Shown here one piece after another: positions 8,098-17,291 of a stretch of 64,000 nucleotides of DNA. The notes beneath the pieces are model-generated. The model was not told the DNA's origin. It ran no database searches and saw only the letters and a list, made by a program, of their open reading frames with translations. The translations under genes and the position numbers were made by a program. Each line of letters starts with the position of its first letter. Position 1 is the first letter of the stretch. Source of the DNA: Cupriavidus neocaledonicus (GTDB lineage: Bacteria; Pseudomonadota; Gammaproteobacteria; Burkholderiales; Burkholderiaceae); contig NZ_AQUR01000097.1 of assembly GCF_000372525.1 (NCBI RefSeq), positions 1-64,000 of the forward strand. The letters are read 5' to 3'.

Positions 8098-9084
8098 TCA
8101 GTCCAGCTTGGTGCCGGAGGCCTTGATGACCGCGGCCCAGCGTCCGATGTCCTGCCTGATCAGCGTGGTGAAGGCTTCGGGCGTGCCGACCAGCACCGAG
8201 GCGCCTTGCTCGTTCAGCTTCTTGACCAGCGCCGGCGACTGCAGGGCCTTGTTGAACTCGGCATTGAGCCGCACGACGATGTCCTTCGGCGTCGCGGCCG
8301 GCGCGACAAAGCCGAACCAGGTCGCGGTCTCGAAGCCGGGATAGCCGGACTCGGCCACGGTCGGCACCTGGGGCAGGTCCGGCACGCGCTTCGCTGACGT
8401 CACCGCCAGCGGCCGCAGCTTGTTGTTCTTGATGTGGCCGAGCAGCGTCGGCACGGACGCCATGTACAGGTCCACCTGTCCGCCCATCAGGTCGTTGACT
8501 GCCTGGGCCGCGCCCTTGTACGGGACGTGGGTGAATTTGACTTTCGCGGTGCTTTGCAGCTGCTCGCCGCCCAGGTGGGCGACGGTGCCATTGCCGGGCG
8601 AGGCGAAATTCAGCGATGCGGGCTTTGCCCGGGCGGCCTGGATCACGTCCTTCATGGTCTTGTACGGCGAGTTGACGTGCGTCACCAGCACCAGCGGCGC
8701 GGAGGCGACCAGGCTGATCGGCGCCAGGTCCTTCAGCGGGTCATACGGCAGGTGTTCGTACAGCGAGGCGTTGATGGCAAGGTTGCTGGTCTGCCCCATG
8801 GCGATGGTGTAGCCATCGGCCGGTGCCTTGGCCGCCGCATCGACGCCGACGTTGCCACCCGAACCCGGCTTGTTTTCCACGACAAAGACCCAGCCGGTCG
8901 ACTTCGCCACGGTATTGGTCACCTCGCGGGCGATGATGTCGGTGCCGCCGCCGGCGGGAAACGGCACGATGACGCGGATAGGTTTCGCCGGATAGGGCGA
9001 GGCGGCGTAGGCACTGGTGCATGCCATCAGCAGGCCGGCAAACGTCAGGAAGGCGCGACGGGCGCGACGGGGGATGCATTGCAT
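8098..9084 (-). CDS. Bug-family (TctC-like) periplasmic binding protein
   Basis: Second Bug-type solute-binding protein of the operon, and its first gene. ATG 9084 is preceded by GGAGA. The 328 residues begin with a basic n-region (RRARR) and a hydrophobic stretch ending near SAYA, then YPAKPIRVIVPFPAGGG, the family signature, and KAPADGYTI. It is clearly a paralogue of the protein at 5383-6354 but well diverged, so the two probably bind different ligands or enantiomers. It is transcribed away from the IclR gene, with a palindrome between them. Confidence 0.9.
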   Translation of the reverse strand: MQCIPRRARRAFLTFAGLLMACTSAYAASPYPAKPIRVIVPFPAGGGTDIIAREVTNTVAKSTGWVFVVENKPGSGGNVGVDAAAKAPADGYTIAMGQTSNLAINASLYEHLPYDPLKDLAPISLVASAPLVLVTHVNSPYKTMKDVIQAARAKPASLNFASPGNGTVAHLGGEQLQSTAKVKFTHVPYKGAAQAVNDLMGGQVDLYMASVPTLLGHIKNNKLRPLAVTSAKRVPDLPQVPTVAESGYPGFETATWFGFVAPAATPKDIVVRLNAEFNKALQSPALVKKLNEQGASVLVGTPEAFTTLIRQDIGRWAAVIKASGTKLD

Positions 9085-9124
9085 GGATGTCTCCGAATCT
9101 GGTTTCGTTGTGAGTCGGATTGTG

Positions 9125-9169
9125 GTGCACCGTTTCACGGCATACAATGCCGTTTCACACTGTGCACCG
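9125..9169. promoter_or_regulatory. Probable IclR operator in the divergent promoter region
   Basis: ACGGCAT-ACA-ATGCCGT (9137-9153) is a perfect 7-bp inverted repeat. It is nested between two CCGTTTCAC direct repeats (9130 and 9150, exactly 20 bp apart) and two GTGCACCG repeats (9125 and 9162). The site lies between the operon's first gene and the IclR gene, where such a regulator normally binds. Confidence 0.6.
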
Positions 9170-9180
9170 CATTTCGTGCC

Positions 9181-9954
9181 ATGAACCCTAAAAGTGATTT
9201 AGAAAGCGCTTCGGGTGCCGAAGAAGGCTCCGGTGTCGTGATCGCCGTGACGCGTGCCTTGCGCGTCCTGGAAGCCTTCGGCGTCAACGACCCGCAACTG
9301 TCGCTGGCGGAGCTGAGCCGGCGCACCGGCATCCACAAGACCACCGTGCTGCGCCTGGCGCGCACGCTGGCGGCAGACAACTACCTGGTGCAGAAGGAAG
9401 ACGGCAACTGGCGCCTGGGCCGCGCGGCCGGCTGGCTGGGCGCGTGCTACCAGGCCACCTTCAACGTGCAGGAAGTGGTCGAGCCGGTGCTGCGGGAACT
9501 GACTATCAAGACCGGTGAAAGCGCTTCGTTCTACGTGCGCGAGGGCCAGCAGCGAACCTGCCTGGTTCGTGTCGAAGGCCCGCAGGCCATCCGCCATCAC
9601 GTCAGGATCGGCGCGGCGCTGCCGCTGGACAGCGGCTCGCCCGGGCGCGTCATCCTGGCGTTTTCCGGCGAGCCGGGCGAGCTCTATGAAATGATCCGGC
9701 GCCGCGGCTTCCACCTGTCGCTCGGCGAGCGCGAGCCCGAAGTCTCGAGCGTGTCGGCGCCGGTGTTCGGACTGCACTGGCGCCTGCTGGGCTCGATGTG
9801 CATTTCCGGGCCGACTTCCCGGCTTGGCGAAGCGCGGTTGCTGGAACTGGCGCAGACCGTTGTCGACGCCGCGAACAAGCTTTCCTATGCGATGGCGGGC
9901 AGTCAGCGGCCCGCGCTGCATGGCGACAGGCCGCCGGCAACCTGGCATCCCTGA
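9181..9954 (+). CDS. IclR-family transcriptional regulator
   Basis: DNA-binding regulator of 257 residues with an N-terminal winged helix (VTRALRVLEAFG, then LSLAELSRRTGIHKTTVLRL) and a C-terminal IclR effector domain. ATG 9181 lies at the start of the conserved region; the frame is open much farther upstream, but that part lies opposite the divergent Bug gene. No strong Shine-Dalgarno is seen. It is transcribed away from the five-gene catabolic operon and is probably its regulator. Its ligand is likely the compound handled by the operon. Confidence 0.88.
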   Translation: MNPKSDLESASGAEEGSGVVIAVTRALRVLEAFGVNDPQLSLAELSRRTGIHKTTVLRLARTLAADNYLVQKEDGNWRLGRAAGWLGACYQATFNVQEVVEPVLRELTIKTGESASFYVREGQQRTCLVRVEGPQAIRHHVRIGAALPLDSGSPGRVILAFSGEPGELYEMIRRRGFHLSLGEREPEVSSVSAPVFGLHWRLLGSMCISGPTSRLGEARLLELAQTVVDAANKLSYAMAGSQRPALHGDRPPATWHP

Positions 9955-10231
9955 GCGGGCCGCGCTGCATTCCAGGCCGGCGACCGTGCCGGCTCCCCTG
10001 CGCGCCCGCGCCGGCCCCGTTAGCCATGTCATTGCGCGCCGCCGCCAGCATTCCGCCGGGCCAGCAATTTTTCCTGCATTTCAGTATGAATTCAGCAACA
10101 AATATCCCCGTTATCTGATTAACCTGCCCGCTCTTTTCCGTTTGCGTGCCCCGCAAGCGCGAAAGTTCTCTGCCCCCGTCAGCCCCACAAGGGTTGGCGC
10201 GGCCATTCAGATCACACGGAGACAACGAAGC
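9955..10231. other. Intergenic region before the amino acid permease
   Basis: This gap holds an AT-richer stretch around 10060-10130, which probably contains the permease promoter, and a clear GGAG ribosome binding site shortly before 10232. No open frame with a credible start and no terminator hairpin was found. Confidence 0.5.
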
Positions 10232-11611
10232 ATGAGTGCAAGCGCAGAACATCTGCAACGCGGCCTGGGCGAACGCCATATCCGGCTGATGGCGCTGGGA
10301 TCGGCCATCGGCGTGGGCCTGTTCCTGGGCGCCGGCAATGCCATCAAGATGGCCGGCCCCGCCATCATGCTGGCCTACCTGATAGGCGGCGCGATGATCT
10401 TCCTGATCATGCGCGCGCTGGGCGAGATGGCCGTGCACAACCCGGTGGCCGGCTCGTTCTGCCGCTATGCGCAGGACCACATGGGCCCGCTGGCGGGTTA
10501 CCTGACCGGCTGGAATTACTGGTTCCTGTGGCTGGTGACCTGCGTCGCCGAAATCACCGCCGTGGCCATCTACATGGGCATGTGGTTCCCTGACGTGCCG
10601 CGCTGGATCTGGGCGCTGGCCGCGCTGGCGGCGATGGGCTCGGTCAACCTGATGGCGGTCAAGGCCTATGGCGAGTTCGAGTTCTGGTTCGCCATGATCA
10701 AGATCGTCACCATCGTGCTGATGCTGATCGGCGGCGGCGCGATGATCGTGTTCGGCTTCGGCAATGGCGGCGTCGCCACCGGCATCTCCAACCTGTGGGC
10801 GCACGGCGGCTTCATGCCCAACGGCGCCTCGGGCGTGCTGATGTCGCTGCAGATGGTGATGTTCGCCTACCTCGGCGTCGAGATGATCGGCCTGACCGCC
10901 GGCGAGGCGCGCAACCCGAAGAAGTCGATTCCTGACGCCATCAACTCGGTGTTCTGGCGCATCCTGATTTTCTACGTCGGCGCGCTGTTCGTGATCCTGG
11001 CGCTGTATCCGTGGAACGAGATCGGCGCGCAGGGCAGCCCCTTCGTGCTGACCTTCGAGCGCCTGGGCATCAAGACCGCCGCCGGCATCATCAACTTCGT
11101 GGTGCTGACCGCGGCGCTGTCGTCGTGCAACGGCGGCATCTTCAGCACCGGGCGCATGCTGTACAACCTGTCGCTGCAGGGCCAGGCGCCGGCGGCCTTC
11201 GCCAGGGTCGACCGCAACGGCGTGCCGCGCCGCGCGCTGCTGGTGTCGATCGCCGCGCTGCTGGCCGGCGTGCTGCTCAATTACCTGGTGCCGGAGAAGG
11301 TCTTTGTCTGGGTGACCGCGATCTCCACCTTCGGCGCGGTCTGGACCTGGGCCATCATCCTGGTCACGCAGATCCAGTTCCGCCGCGGCCTGTCGGCGGC
11401 CGAGCGCAAGGCGCTGGCGTTCCGCATGCCGTTCTGGCCGTATGGCTCGTATATCGCACTGGCGTTCCTGGCGCTGGTGGTGGCGCTGATGGCCTACTTC
11501 CCCGACACGCGCGTGGCGCTGTACGTGGGGCCCGGCTGGCTGGTGCTGCTGACGATCTGCTACTTCGCGCTCGACATGCGCTCGCGCGGGCCGGTCAGCT
11601 ACCGCGCCTGA
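10232..11611 (+). CDS. APC-superfamily amino acid permease
   Basis: Inner-membrane amino acid:proton symporter of 459 residues with about twelve hydrophobic segments. The N-terminal motif RHIRLMALGSAIGVGLFLG is the consensus of the AAT (AroP/ProY/GabP-like) family, and GEMAVHNPVAGSFCRYA and LTAGEARNPKKSIP are further family motifs. ATG 10232 has GGAG upstream; the frame remains open earlier but without conserved sequence. It is isolated between the IclR gene and the ferritin-like gene, so its substrate cannot be narrowed. ProY-like proline transport is one possibility. Confidence 0.88.
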   Translation: MSASAEHLQRGLGERHIRLMALGSAIGVGLFLGAGNAIKMAGPAIMLAYLIGGAMIFLIMRALGEMAVHNPVAGSFCRYAQDHMGPLAGYLTGWNYWFLWLVTCVAEITAVAIYMGMWFPDVPRWIWALAALAAMGSVNLMAVKAYGEFEFWFAMIKIVTIVLMLIGGGAMIVFGFGNGGVATGISNLWAHGGFMPNGASGVLMSLQMVMFAYLGVEMIGLTAGEARNPKKSIPDAINSVFWRILIFYVGALFVILALYPWNEIGAQGSPFVLTFERLGIKTAAGIINFVVLTAALSSCNGGIFSTGRMLYNLSLQGQAPAAFARVDRNGVPRRALLVSIAALLAGVLLNYLVPEKVFVWVTAISTFGAVWTWAIILVTQIQFRRGLSAAERKALAFRMPFWPYGSYIALAFLALVVALMAYFPDTRVALYVGPGWLVLLTICYFALDMRSRGPVSYRA

Positions 11612-11703
11612 GCCGGCGGCATGCAGGCGTGCCGGCGCGGCGTGCGCCGCGCGGCGCGCCTCGCTACAATGGCTCCCGGGCAATCCATCGCCAGGGGGGC
11701 CGA

Positions 11704-12702
11704 ATGTCCGGGACGTCCGATTCCGCCAAGCCGGTTGCAGCGGCGTTGCACAGCAGCGCCATCGAACACCACGCGCCGGCCGCGGCCGCATCAGGGGACT
11801 CAGCGGCCTCGGCAGCCCACACCACGCTGGCGCAGGCCGACCACGCCATGCGCCACTGGACCGACCCCGCCCCCGGGGACGTGCGCGTCGGTTCGACGCA
11901 GCACCTGCAGATGTTCTGCAACATGCTGCTGCAAACGCACAACCCCTACAAACCCGCCGTGATCGAGTGGCCCAGGCTGCCGCCCGAGGCCCTGCATCGC
12001 GTCACCTCGCTGCCGATCTGGGACATCGCCGTGCAGACCGAGGGCCGCGCCGCGATCCGGGTCCGGACCTTTGCCGGCACCGTCGACGACCCGCTGTTGC
12101 GCCGCGCGCTGGAATTGGACGGCGCTGAAGAGGCGCGCCACAAGGTGGTGCTGTCGAAGCTGGTCCAGGCCTACGGCATCGCGCTGGCGCCTGAGCCGGA
12201 CTACCCGCCGCCGCGCGATCCCGAATGGGGCTGGCTGGTGACCGGCTACAGCGAATGCATCGACAGCTTCTTCGCCTTCGGGCTCTTCGCCGCGGCCAGA
12301 CGCTCCGGCTTCTTCCCCGCCGAACTGGTCGAGACCTTCGAGCCCGTGATCCAGGAAGAAGGCCGGCACATCCTGTTCTTCGTCAACTGGGCCGCGTGGT
12401 ACCGGCGCAACCTGCCGTGGTGGCGCCGCCCGCTGTTTGCGCTGAAGGTGGCGCGGGTGTGGGCCTTCCTGGTCTGGGAACGGATCGGTATCGCGCGCGG
12501 CCTCGATGCCGACGGCGTGGCGCAGGATGCCAACTTCACCATGAACGGCTCGGCCGCGCTGGGTGAGGCGTTGACGCCGGGCGCGATGATCGACCTGTGC
12601 CTGGCCGAGAATGCCCGGCGCATGGCGGGCTACGACACGCGCCTGCTGCGCCCCGGCACCGTGCCGCGGCTGGCCCGCCTGGCGCGGCGCTTCGTCGGAT
12701 AG
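11704..12702 (+). CDS. Ferritin-like (diiron-type) protein upstream of hpnB
   Basis: The 332-residue protein contains ferritin-like helices with two ExxH-type metal motifs: EEARH after RRALELDGA, and EEGRH before ILFFVNWAAW. These are the usual ligands of a diiron site. The first 60 residues are low-complexity and Ala/Ser-rich. It has no clear signal peptide, though the segment after the second motif is quite hydrophobic. It ends 10 bp before hpnB on the same strand, so the two are probably one transcript. No enzyme function is known to me. A diiron oxidase or hydroxylase linked to hopanoid or membrane-lipid chemistry is inferred only from position. Confidence 0.75.
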   Translation: MSGTSDSAKPVAAALHSSAIEHHAPAAAASGDSAASAAHTTLAQADHAMRHWTDPAPGDVRVGSTQHLQMFCNMLLQTHNPYKPAVIEWPRLPPEALHRVTSLPIWDIAVQTEGRAAIRVRTFAGTVDDPLLRRALELDGAEEARHKVVLSKLVQAYGIALAPEPDYPPPRDPEWGWLVTGYSECIDSFFAFGLFAAARRSGFFPAELVETFEPVIQEEGRHILFFVNWAAWYRRNLPWWRRPLFALKVARVWAFLVWERIGIARGLDADGVAQDANFTMNGSAALGEALTPGAMIDLCLAENARRMAGYDTRLLRPGTVPRLARLARRFVG

Positions 12703-12712
12703 GGGGCGGTCC

Positions 12713-13855
12713 ATGCGCATTGCCATGGCGCTGTCGCTGTTGTCGCTTGCCATCTGGGGCGTGCTGCTGTTCGGGCGCGCCGGGTTCTGGCGCGTGCGCA
12801 GGCCGCCGGCCGCGCCGGCGCCGTCGCACTGGCCCGAGGTGGTCGCCATCATCCCGGCGCGCGACGAGGCCGATGTCATCGGCAGCGCGGTCGCCGGGGT
12901 GCTGGGCCAGCGCTACCCGGGGCCGCTGGCGCTGGTCGTGGTGGATGACCACAGCGCCGACGCCACCGCCGATATCGCCCGCGCCGCCGCGGCGACCACG
13001 GCACGCCCCTGCGCGCTCACCGTCATCGGCGCGCGCGAGCTGCCAGCCGGCTGGAGCGGCAAGGTCTGGGCGCAGGCCGAAGGTCTAGCCGCGGCCGACC
13101 GCATCGCGCCGCAGGCACGCTATGTCTGGCTCACCGACGCCGATATCCGCCACGGGCCGGGCGTGCTGGCAGCCCTGGTCGCGCGCGCCGAGTCGGAACG
13201 GCGCGACCTGGTCTCGCTGATGGTGCGGCTGCGCTGCGCCTCGGTGTGGGAACGGCTGGTGGTGCCGGCCTTTGTCTTTTTCTTCGCCAAGCTCTATCCC
13301 TTCGCGCGCGTGGGCGATCCGCGCAGCCGCGTGGCCGCCGCGGCCGGCGGCTGCATGCTGGCAAGCCGCGCGGCGCTGGCGCGCATCGGCGGCTTTGCCG
13401 CGATCCGCGGCGAGCTGATCGACGACTGCAGTTTGGCCGCGCGCATCAAGCCCGGTGGCGCGATCCGGCTGGACCTGGCCGACGACAGCGTGTCGCTGCG
13501 GCCCTATGACCACTGGCGCAGCCTGTGGGACATGATCGCGCGCAGCGCCTACACGCAATTGCGCTATTCCCCGCTGCGGCTGGCGGGCGCGGTCGCCGGC
13601 ATGGTCCTGACCTACCTGGTGCCGCCGGTGCTGGCGCTGGGCTGGCTGGTGTGGCCGGCCTGGCTGGCCTGGGCCGCGATGGCGCTGGCCTACCTGCCGA
13701 TGCTGCGCGAGTACCGGCAGCCATGGTGGCTGGCGCCGCTGCTGCCGGTCACGGCGCTGTTCTACCTGGGGGCGACCATCGACTCGGCGCGGCGCTACCG
13801 GCTGCGGCGCGGCGGGCAGTGGAAGGGCCGCAGCCAGGCTCCGGTGCGGCCCTGA
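12713..13855 (+). CDS. hpnB: Hopanoid-associated glycosyltransferase HpnB
   Basis: GT2-family glycosyltransferase found in hopanoid clusters; its exact product is not established. ATG 12713 follows AGGGGGC. The 380 residues have an N-terminal membrane segment, the catalytic domain with IIPARDEADVIG, the VVVDDHSADATA aspartates and LTDADIRHGPG, a conserved GGCMLASR region, and three or four C-terminal membrane segments. It follows the ferritin-like gene by 10 bp and is convergent with hpnA, whose end is 9 bp away. Confidence 0.9.
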   Translation: MRIAMALSLLSLAIWGVLLFGRAGFWRVRRPPAAPAPSHWPEVVAIIPARDEADVIGSAVAGVLGQRYPGPLALVVVDDHSADATADIARAAAATTARPCALTVIGARELPAGWSGKVWAQAEGLAAADRIAPQARYVWLTDADIRHGPGVLAALVARAESERRDLVSLMVRLRCASVWERLVVPAFVFFFAKLYPFARVGDPRSRVAAAAGGCMLASRAALARIGGFAAIRGELIDDCSLAARIKPGGAIRLDLADDSVSLRPYDHWRSLWDMIARSAYTQLRYSPLRLAGAVAGMVLTYLVPPVLALGWLVWPAWLAWAAMALAYLPMLREYRQPWWLAPLLPVTALFYLGATIDSARRYRLRRGGQWKGRSQAPVRP

Positions 13856-13864
13856 GCCGGCGGC

Positions 13865-14872
13865 TCAGGGATGGCCCAGGTAGCCGTGCGCGCGGAACCA
13901 TGCCAGCGCGTCGCGCAGCCCCTCCTGGTACGGGCGCGGCTGATACCCCAGTTCCCTGCGCGCCTTGTCTGAGGTAAAGAACATCCGGTAGCGGGACATA
14001 TTGAGTCCATCGACAGTCAGCAACGGCTCCTTGCCGGTCAGTCGCGCCGCCGCTTCCGCGCCGTAGGCCAGCGGATACAGCGGCCAGCGCGGCAGCTGCA
14101 GGGTCGGCGCGCGCCGGCCGCACAGCTGGGCGATATCGCGCAGCATCTGCTGCAGCATCACGTCCTGCCCGCCCAGGATATAGCGTTCGCCGGTGCGGCC
14201 GCGCTCCAGCGCCAGCACATGCCCGCTGGCGACGTCGTCGACGTGGGCCAGGTTCAGACCGGTATCGACAAAGGCCGGGATCTTGCCAGTGGCTGCGTCG
14301 ACGATGATGCGGCCGGTCGGCGTGGGCCGCACGTCGCGCGGGCCGATGGGGGTAGACGGGTTGACGATCACCGCCGGCAGGCCGTGCTCGGCGACCCGTT
14401 GCTCGACCACGCGTTCGGCCAATACCTTGCTGCGCTTGTAGGCGCCGATGGCCTCGTGCGGGCGCAGCGACGCGGTTTCGTCCACCGGTGCCTGCGCGCC
14501 GGCGACGCGCAGCGTCGCCACGCTGCTGGTATAGACCACGCGCTCGACCCCGGCCCGCTGCGCGGCCTCCATCACCGCCAGCGTGCCGTCGACATTGGTG
14601 CGCACGATGTCTTCCGGGTCGCGCGCCCACAGCCGGTAGTCGGCGGCGACGTGGAACAGGTAGCGTACGCCCTGCAGCGCCGCGGTCACCGCGGCGGCAT
14701 CGCGCATGTCGCCCTGGACCACGGTGACCGGCAGCCCGGCAAGATTGGTGCGGGGACTGTGCGGGCGCACCAGCACGCGCACGCGCCAGCCGCGCGCCAG
14801 CGCCTGGCGCGCCACCGCCGAGCCCAGGAAACCCGCGGCCCCGGTCACCAGCACGTCATCGTTTTTGCTCAT
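13865..14872 (-). CDS. hpnA: Hopanoid-associated sugar epimerase HpnA
   Basis: Extended short-chain dehydrogenase of 335 residues with the NAD-binding motif [14 protein letters not shown] near the N-terminus and the catalytic YKRSK tyrosine/lysine pair. The YTSSVATL and [10 protein letters not shown] segments match HpnA proteins. Its role in hopanoid maturation is genetic rather than biochemical; family members are NAD(P)-dependent and act on sugar-like side chains. It is the only gene of block I before hpnM that lies on the minus strand, and it diverges from ispH. Confidence 0.9.
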   Translation of the reverse strand: MSKNDDVLVTGAAGFLGSAVARQALARGWRVRVLVRPHSPRTNLAGLPVTVVQGDMRDAAAVTAALQGVRYLFHVAADYRLWARDPEDIVRTNVDGTLAVMEAAQRAGVERVVYTSSVATLRVAGAQAPVDETASLRPHEAIGAYKRSKVLAERVVEQRVAEHGLPAVIVNPSTPIGPRDVRPTPTGRIIVDAATGKIPAFVDTGLNLAHVDDVASGHVLALERGRTGERYILGGQDVMLQQMLRDIAQLCGRRAPTLQLPRWPLYPLAYGAEAAARLTGKEPLLTVDGLNMSRYRMFFTSDKARRELGYQPRPYQEGLRDALAWFRAHGYLGHP

Positions 14873-14954
14873 CAGCCCGTTTCCTCGTAAGGCGGCGTCG
14901 CCGGGCCGGCCCTGCGCCGATCATGGCGGCGCCAGACAAAGCCGGCGTGTCGGG

Positions 14955-14999
14955 TATATAGTAACCACCGTGCGAGGAAAATGTGATCCGCGGCGGATC
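14955..14999. promoter_or_regulatory. Putative promoter and palindrome between hpnA and ispH
   Basis: A -10-like TATAGT (14957-14962) reads toward ispH, and GATCCGC-G-GCGGATC (14985-14999) is a perfect 7-bp inverted repeat just downstream, about 90 bp before the ispH start. The palindrome could be an operator or a leader hairpin for the hopanoid operon; no regulator is suggested by the sequence. Confidence 0.4.
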
Positions 15000-15089
15000 T
15001 CCGGTGGGTCTGGCTGGATACCGGCATCGCTTTCCATTGCGCGATCCCAAACACTGAAACCCGTAGCAAAAGGGTCGGGGGCCTACTCC

Positions 15090-16088
15090 ATGCAGGTGAT
15101 TCTTGCTCAGCCCCGGGGCTTCTGTGCCGGCGTGGTGCGCGCGATCGAGATCGTCGACCGCGCCCTCGTCAAGCACGGTGCGCCGGTGTTCGTGCGGCAT
15201 GAGATCGTGCATAACAAGCACGTCGTACAGGGACTGAAGGACAAGGGCGCGCGTTTCGTCGAGGAACTGGACGAAGTGCCGGCCGGCGCGGTGACCATCT
15301 TCAGCGCGCACGGGGTGTCGCGCGAGGTCGTCGCCGATGCGCGCCAGCGCCAGCTGCATGCCATTGACGCCACCTGCCCGCTGGTGATCAAGGTCCACAC
15401 CCAGGGCCGCCAGTACGCGGCCAGCGGCCGCACCGTGATCCTGATCGGCCATGCCGGCCACCCAGAGGTCGAAGGCACCATGGGCCAGATTCCCGGCAAG
15501 GTGATCCTGGTGCAGAACGAGGCCGACGTCGGCAAGCTCGACCTGCCCGACGACACCCCGGTCGCCTACGTCACCCAGACCACGCTGAGCGTGGACGACA
15601 CCCGCAACATCATCGCCGCGCTCGGACGGCGCTTCAGCAACCTGGTCGGTCCCGATACGCGCGACATCTGCTACGCCACGCAGAACCGCCAGAGCGCGGT
15701 GCGCGACCTGTGCAAGCTGGCCGACGTGATCCTGGTGATCGGCGCGACCAACAGCTCCAATTCCAACCGCCTGCGCGAGATCGGCACCGAAAGCGGCGTG
15801 CCCAGCTACCTGATTGCCGAAGGCAGCGAGCTCGACCCGGCCTGGGTGCGCGACGCCAACGTGGTCGGCATCACCGCCGGCGCCTCGGCCCCCGAGGCCA
15901 TGGTCGAGGACGTGATCGCGGCGCTGCGCCGGCTGGGGCCGGTTGAGGTCAGCACCATGGCCGGGCGCGAAGAGCATGCCGAATTCCGGCTGCCGGCGGA
16001 GCTGGCCGACGTGACGCCGCCATCGGCACCAGCCGGGGCCGGCACGGACACGGCGCCGGCTGCCACCAACGAGAACATCGCAGGCTGA
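15090..16088 (+). CDS. ispH: 4-hydroxy-3-methylbut-2-enyl diphosphate reductase
   Basis: Last enzyme of the MEP pathway: it reduces HMBPP to IPP and DMAPP with a [4Fe-4S] cluster. The three cluster cysteines are present at 12 (RGFCAGV), 96 (DATCPLV) and 194 (DICYATQ), with catalytic Glu126 in HPEVEGT. At 332 residues it is slightly longer than E. coli IspH, with an Ala/Thr-rich C-terminal tail. ATG 15090 begins the conserved [12 protein letters not shown]. It is 20 bp before hpnH, so isoprenoid supply is coupled to hopanoid production. It may be a second, dedicated copy. Confidence 0.95.
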   Translation: MQVILAQPRGFCAGVVRAIEIVDRALVKHGAPVFVRHEIVHNKHVVQGLKDKGARFVEELDEVPAGAVTIFSAHGVSREVVADARQRQLHAIDATCPLVIKVHTQGRQYAASGRTVILIGHAGHPEVEGTMGQIPGKVILVQNEADVGKLDLPDDTPVAYVTQTTLSVDDTRNIIAALGRRFSNLVGPDTRDICYATQNRQSAVRDLCKLADVILVIGATNSSNSNRLREIGTESGVPSYLIAEGSELDPAWVRDANVVGITAGASAPEAMVEDVIAALRRLGPVEVSTMAGREEHAEFRLPAELADVTPPSAPAGAGTDTAPAATNENIAG

Positions 16089-16108
16089 ACCAACCAGAGG
16101 AAGCTGTC

Positions 16109-17281
16109 GTGGCCATTCCGCTCCTGCAGGTTGCCCGCGTGGGCGCCTATATCGTCGGCAAGCACCTGTCGCGGCAGAAACGCTATCCGCTTGCGCTGAT
16201 GCTCGAACCGCTGTTCCGCTGCAACCTGGCGTGCTCGGGCTGCGGCAAGATCGATTACCCGGACCCCATCCTGAACCAGCGCCTGTCGGTGCAGCAATGC
16301 CTGGAGGCGGTGGACGAGTGCGGCGCGCCGGTGGTATCGATTGCCGGCGGCGAGCCGCTGCTGCACAAGGACATGCCGCAGATCGTGCAAGGCATCATCC
16401 AGCGGCGCAAGTTCGTCTACCTGTGCACCAATGCGCTGCTGATGGAAAAGAAGCTGGACCAGTACCAGCCCAGCCCGTATTTCATCTGGTCGGTGCACCT
16501 GGACGGCGACCGCGAGATGCATGACCGCTCGGTGTGCCAGGAAGGCGTGTACGACCGCTGCGTCGAGGCGATCCGCGCGGCCAAGGCGCGCGGCTTCCGC
16601 GTCAATATCAATTGCACGCTGTTCAACGATGCGCAGCCCGAGCGCGTGGCCAGCTTTTTCGACTCGGTCAAGGCGCTGGGCGTCGATGGCATCACCGTGT
16701 CGCCGGGCTATGCCTACGAGCGCGCGCCGGACCAGCAGCACTTCCTAAACCGCGGCAAGACCCGCCAGCTGTTCCGCGACATCCTCAGCCGCGGCCGCGC
16801 GGGCAAGAACTGGGCGTTCAGCCAGTCGACGCTGTTCCTGGATTTCCTCGCCGGCAACCAGACCTACCATTGCACCCCGTGGGGCAACCCGGCGCGCACG
16901 GTGTTCGGCTGGCAGCGCCCGTGCTACCTGGTGGGCGAAGGCTATGCCGCGACCTTCCGCGAACTGATGGACGAGACCGACTGGGACGCCTACGGCACCG
17001 GCAACTACGAGAAATGCGCCGACTGCATGGTGCACAGCGGCTACGAAGCCACCGCCGTGGCCGACACCTTTGCCCATCCGCTCAAGGCGCTCGGCGTCAG
17101 CCTGCGCGGCGTGCGCACCAGCGGCCCGATGGCGCCGGACATCGCGCTGGACCGGCAGCGGCCGGCCGAGTACGTGTTCTCGCGCCACGTCGAGATCAAG
17201 CTCGAGGAAATCCAGCGCACCCGGCCGCCCGCCAGGCAGCCACGAGCGGCCGACACGCCGGCCAGCGCCGCCACCCACTGA
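16109..17281 (+). CDS. hpnH: Adenosyl-hopene transferase HpnH (radical SAM)
   Basis: Radical SAM enzyme that joins a 5'-deoxyadenosyl group to diploptene, giving adenosylhopane, the first side-chain step. The 390-residue protein has the radical SAM cysteines at 38, 42 and 45 (CNLACSGC), the GGEPLLH motif, and the C-terminal cysteine region KCADCMVHSGYE. The start is GTG 16109 with AGAGGAA upstream. It sits directly after ispH and before hpnI. Family length and motifs fit HpnH of Burkholderia and Rhodopseudomonas. Confidence 0.95.
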   Translation: MAIPLLQVARVGAYIVGKHLSRQKRYPLALMLEPLFRCNLACSGCGKIDYPDPILNQRLSVQQCLEAVDECGAPVVSIAGGEPLLHKDMPQIVQGIIQRRKFVYLCTNALLMEKKLDQYQPSPYFIWSVHLDGDREMHDRSVCQEGVYDRCVEAIRAAKARGFRVNINCTLFNDAQPERVASFFDSVKALGVDGITVSPGYAYERAPDQQHFLNRGKTRQLFRDILSRGRAGKNWAFSQSTLFLDFLAGNQTYHCTPWGNPARTVFGWQRPCYLVGEGYAATFRELMDETDWDAYGTGNYEKCADCMVHSGYEATAVADTFAHPLKALGVSLRGVRTSGPMAPDIALDRQRPAEYVFSRHVEIKLEEIQRTRPPARQPRAADTPASAATH

Positions 17282-17291
17282 AGCCATTGCG

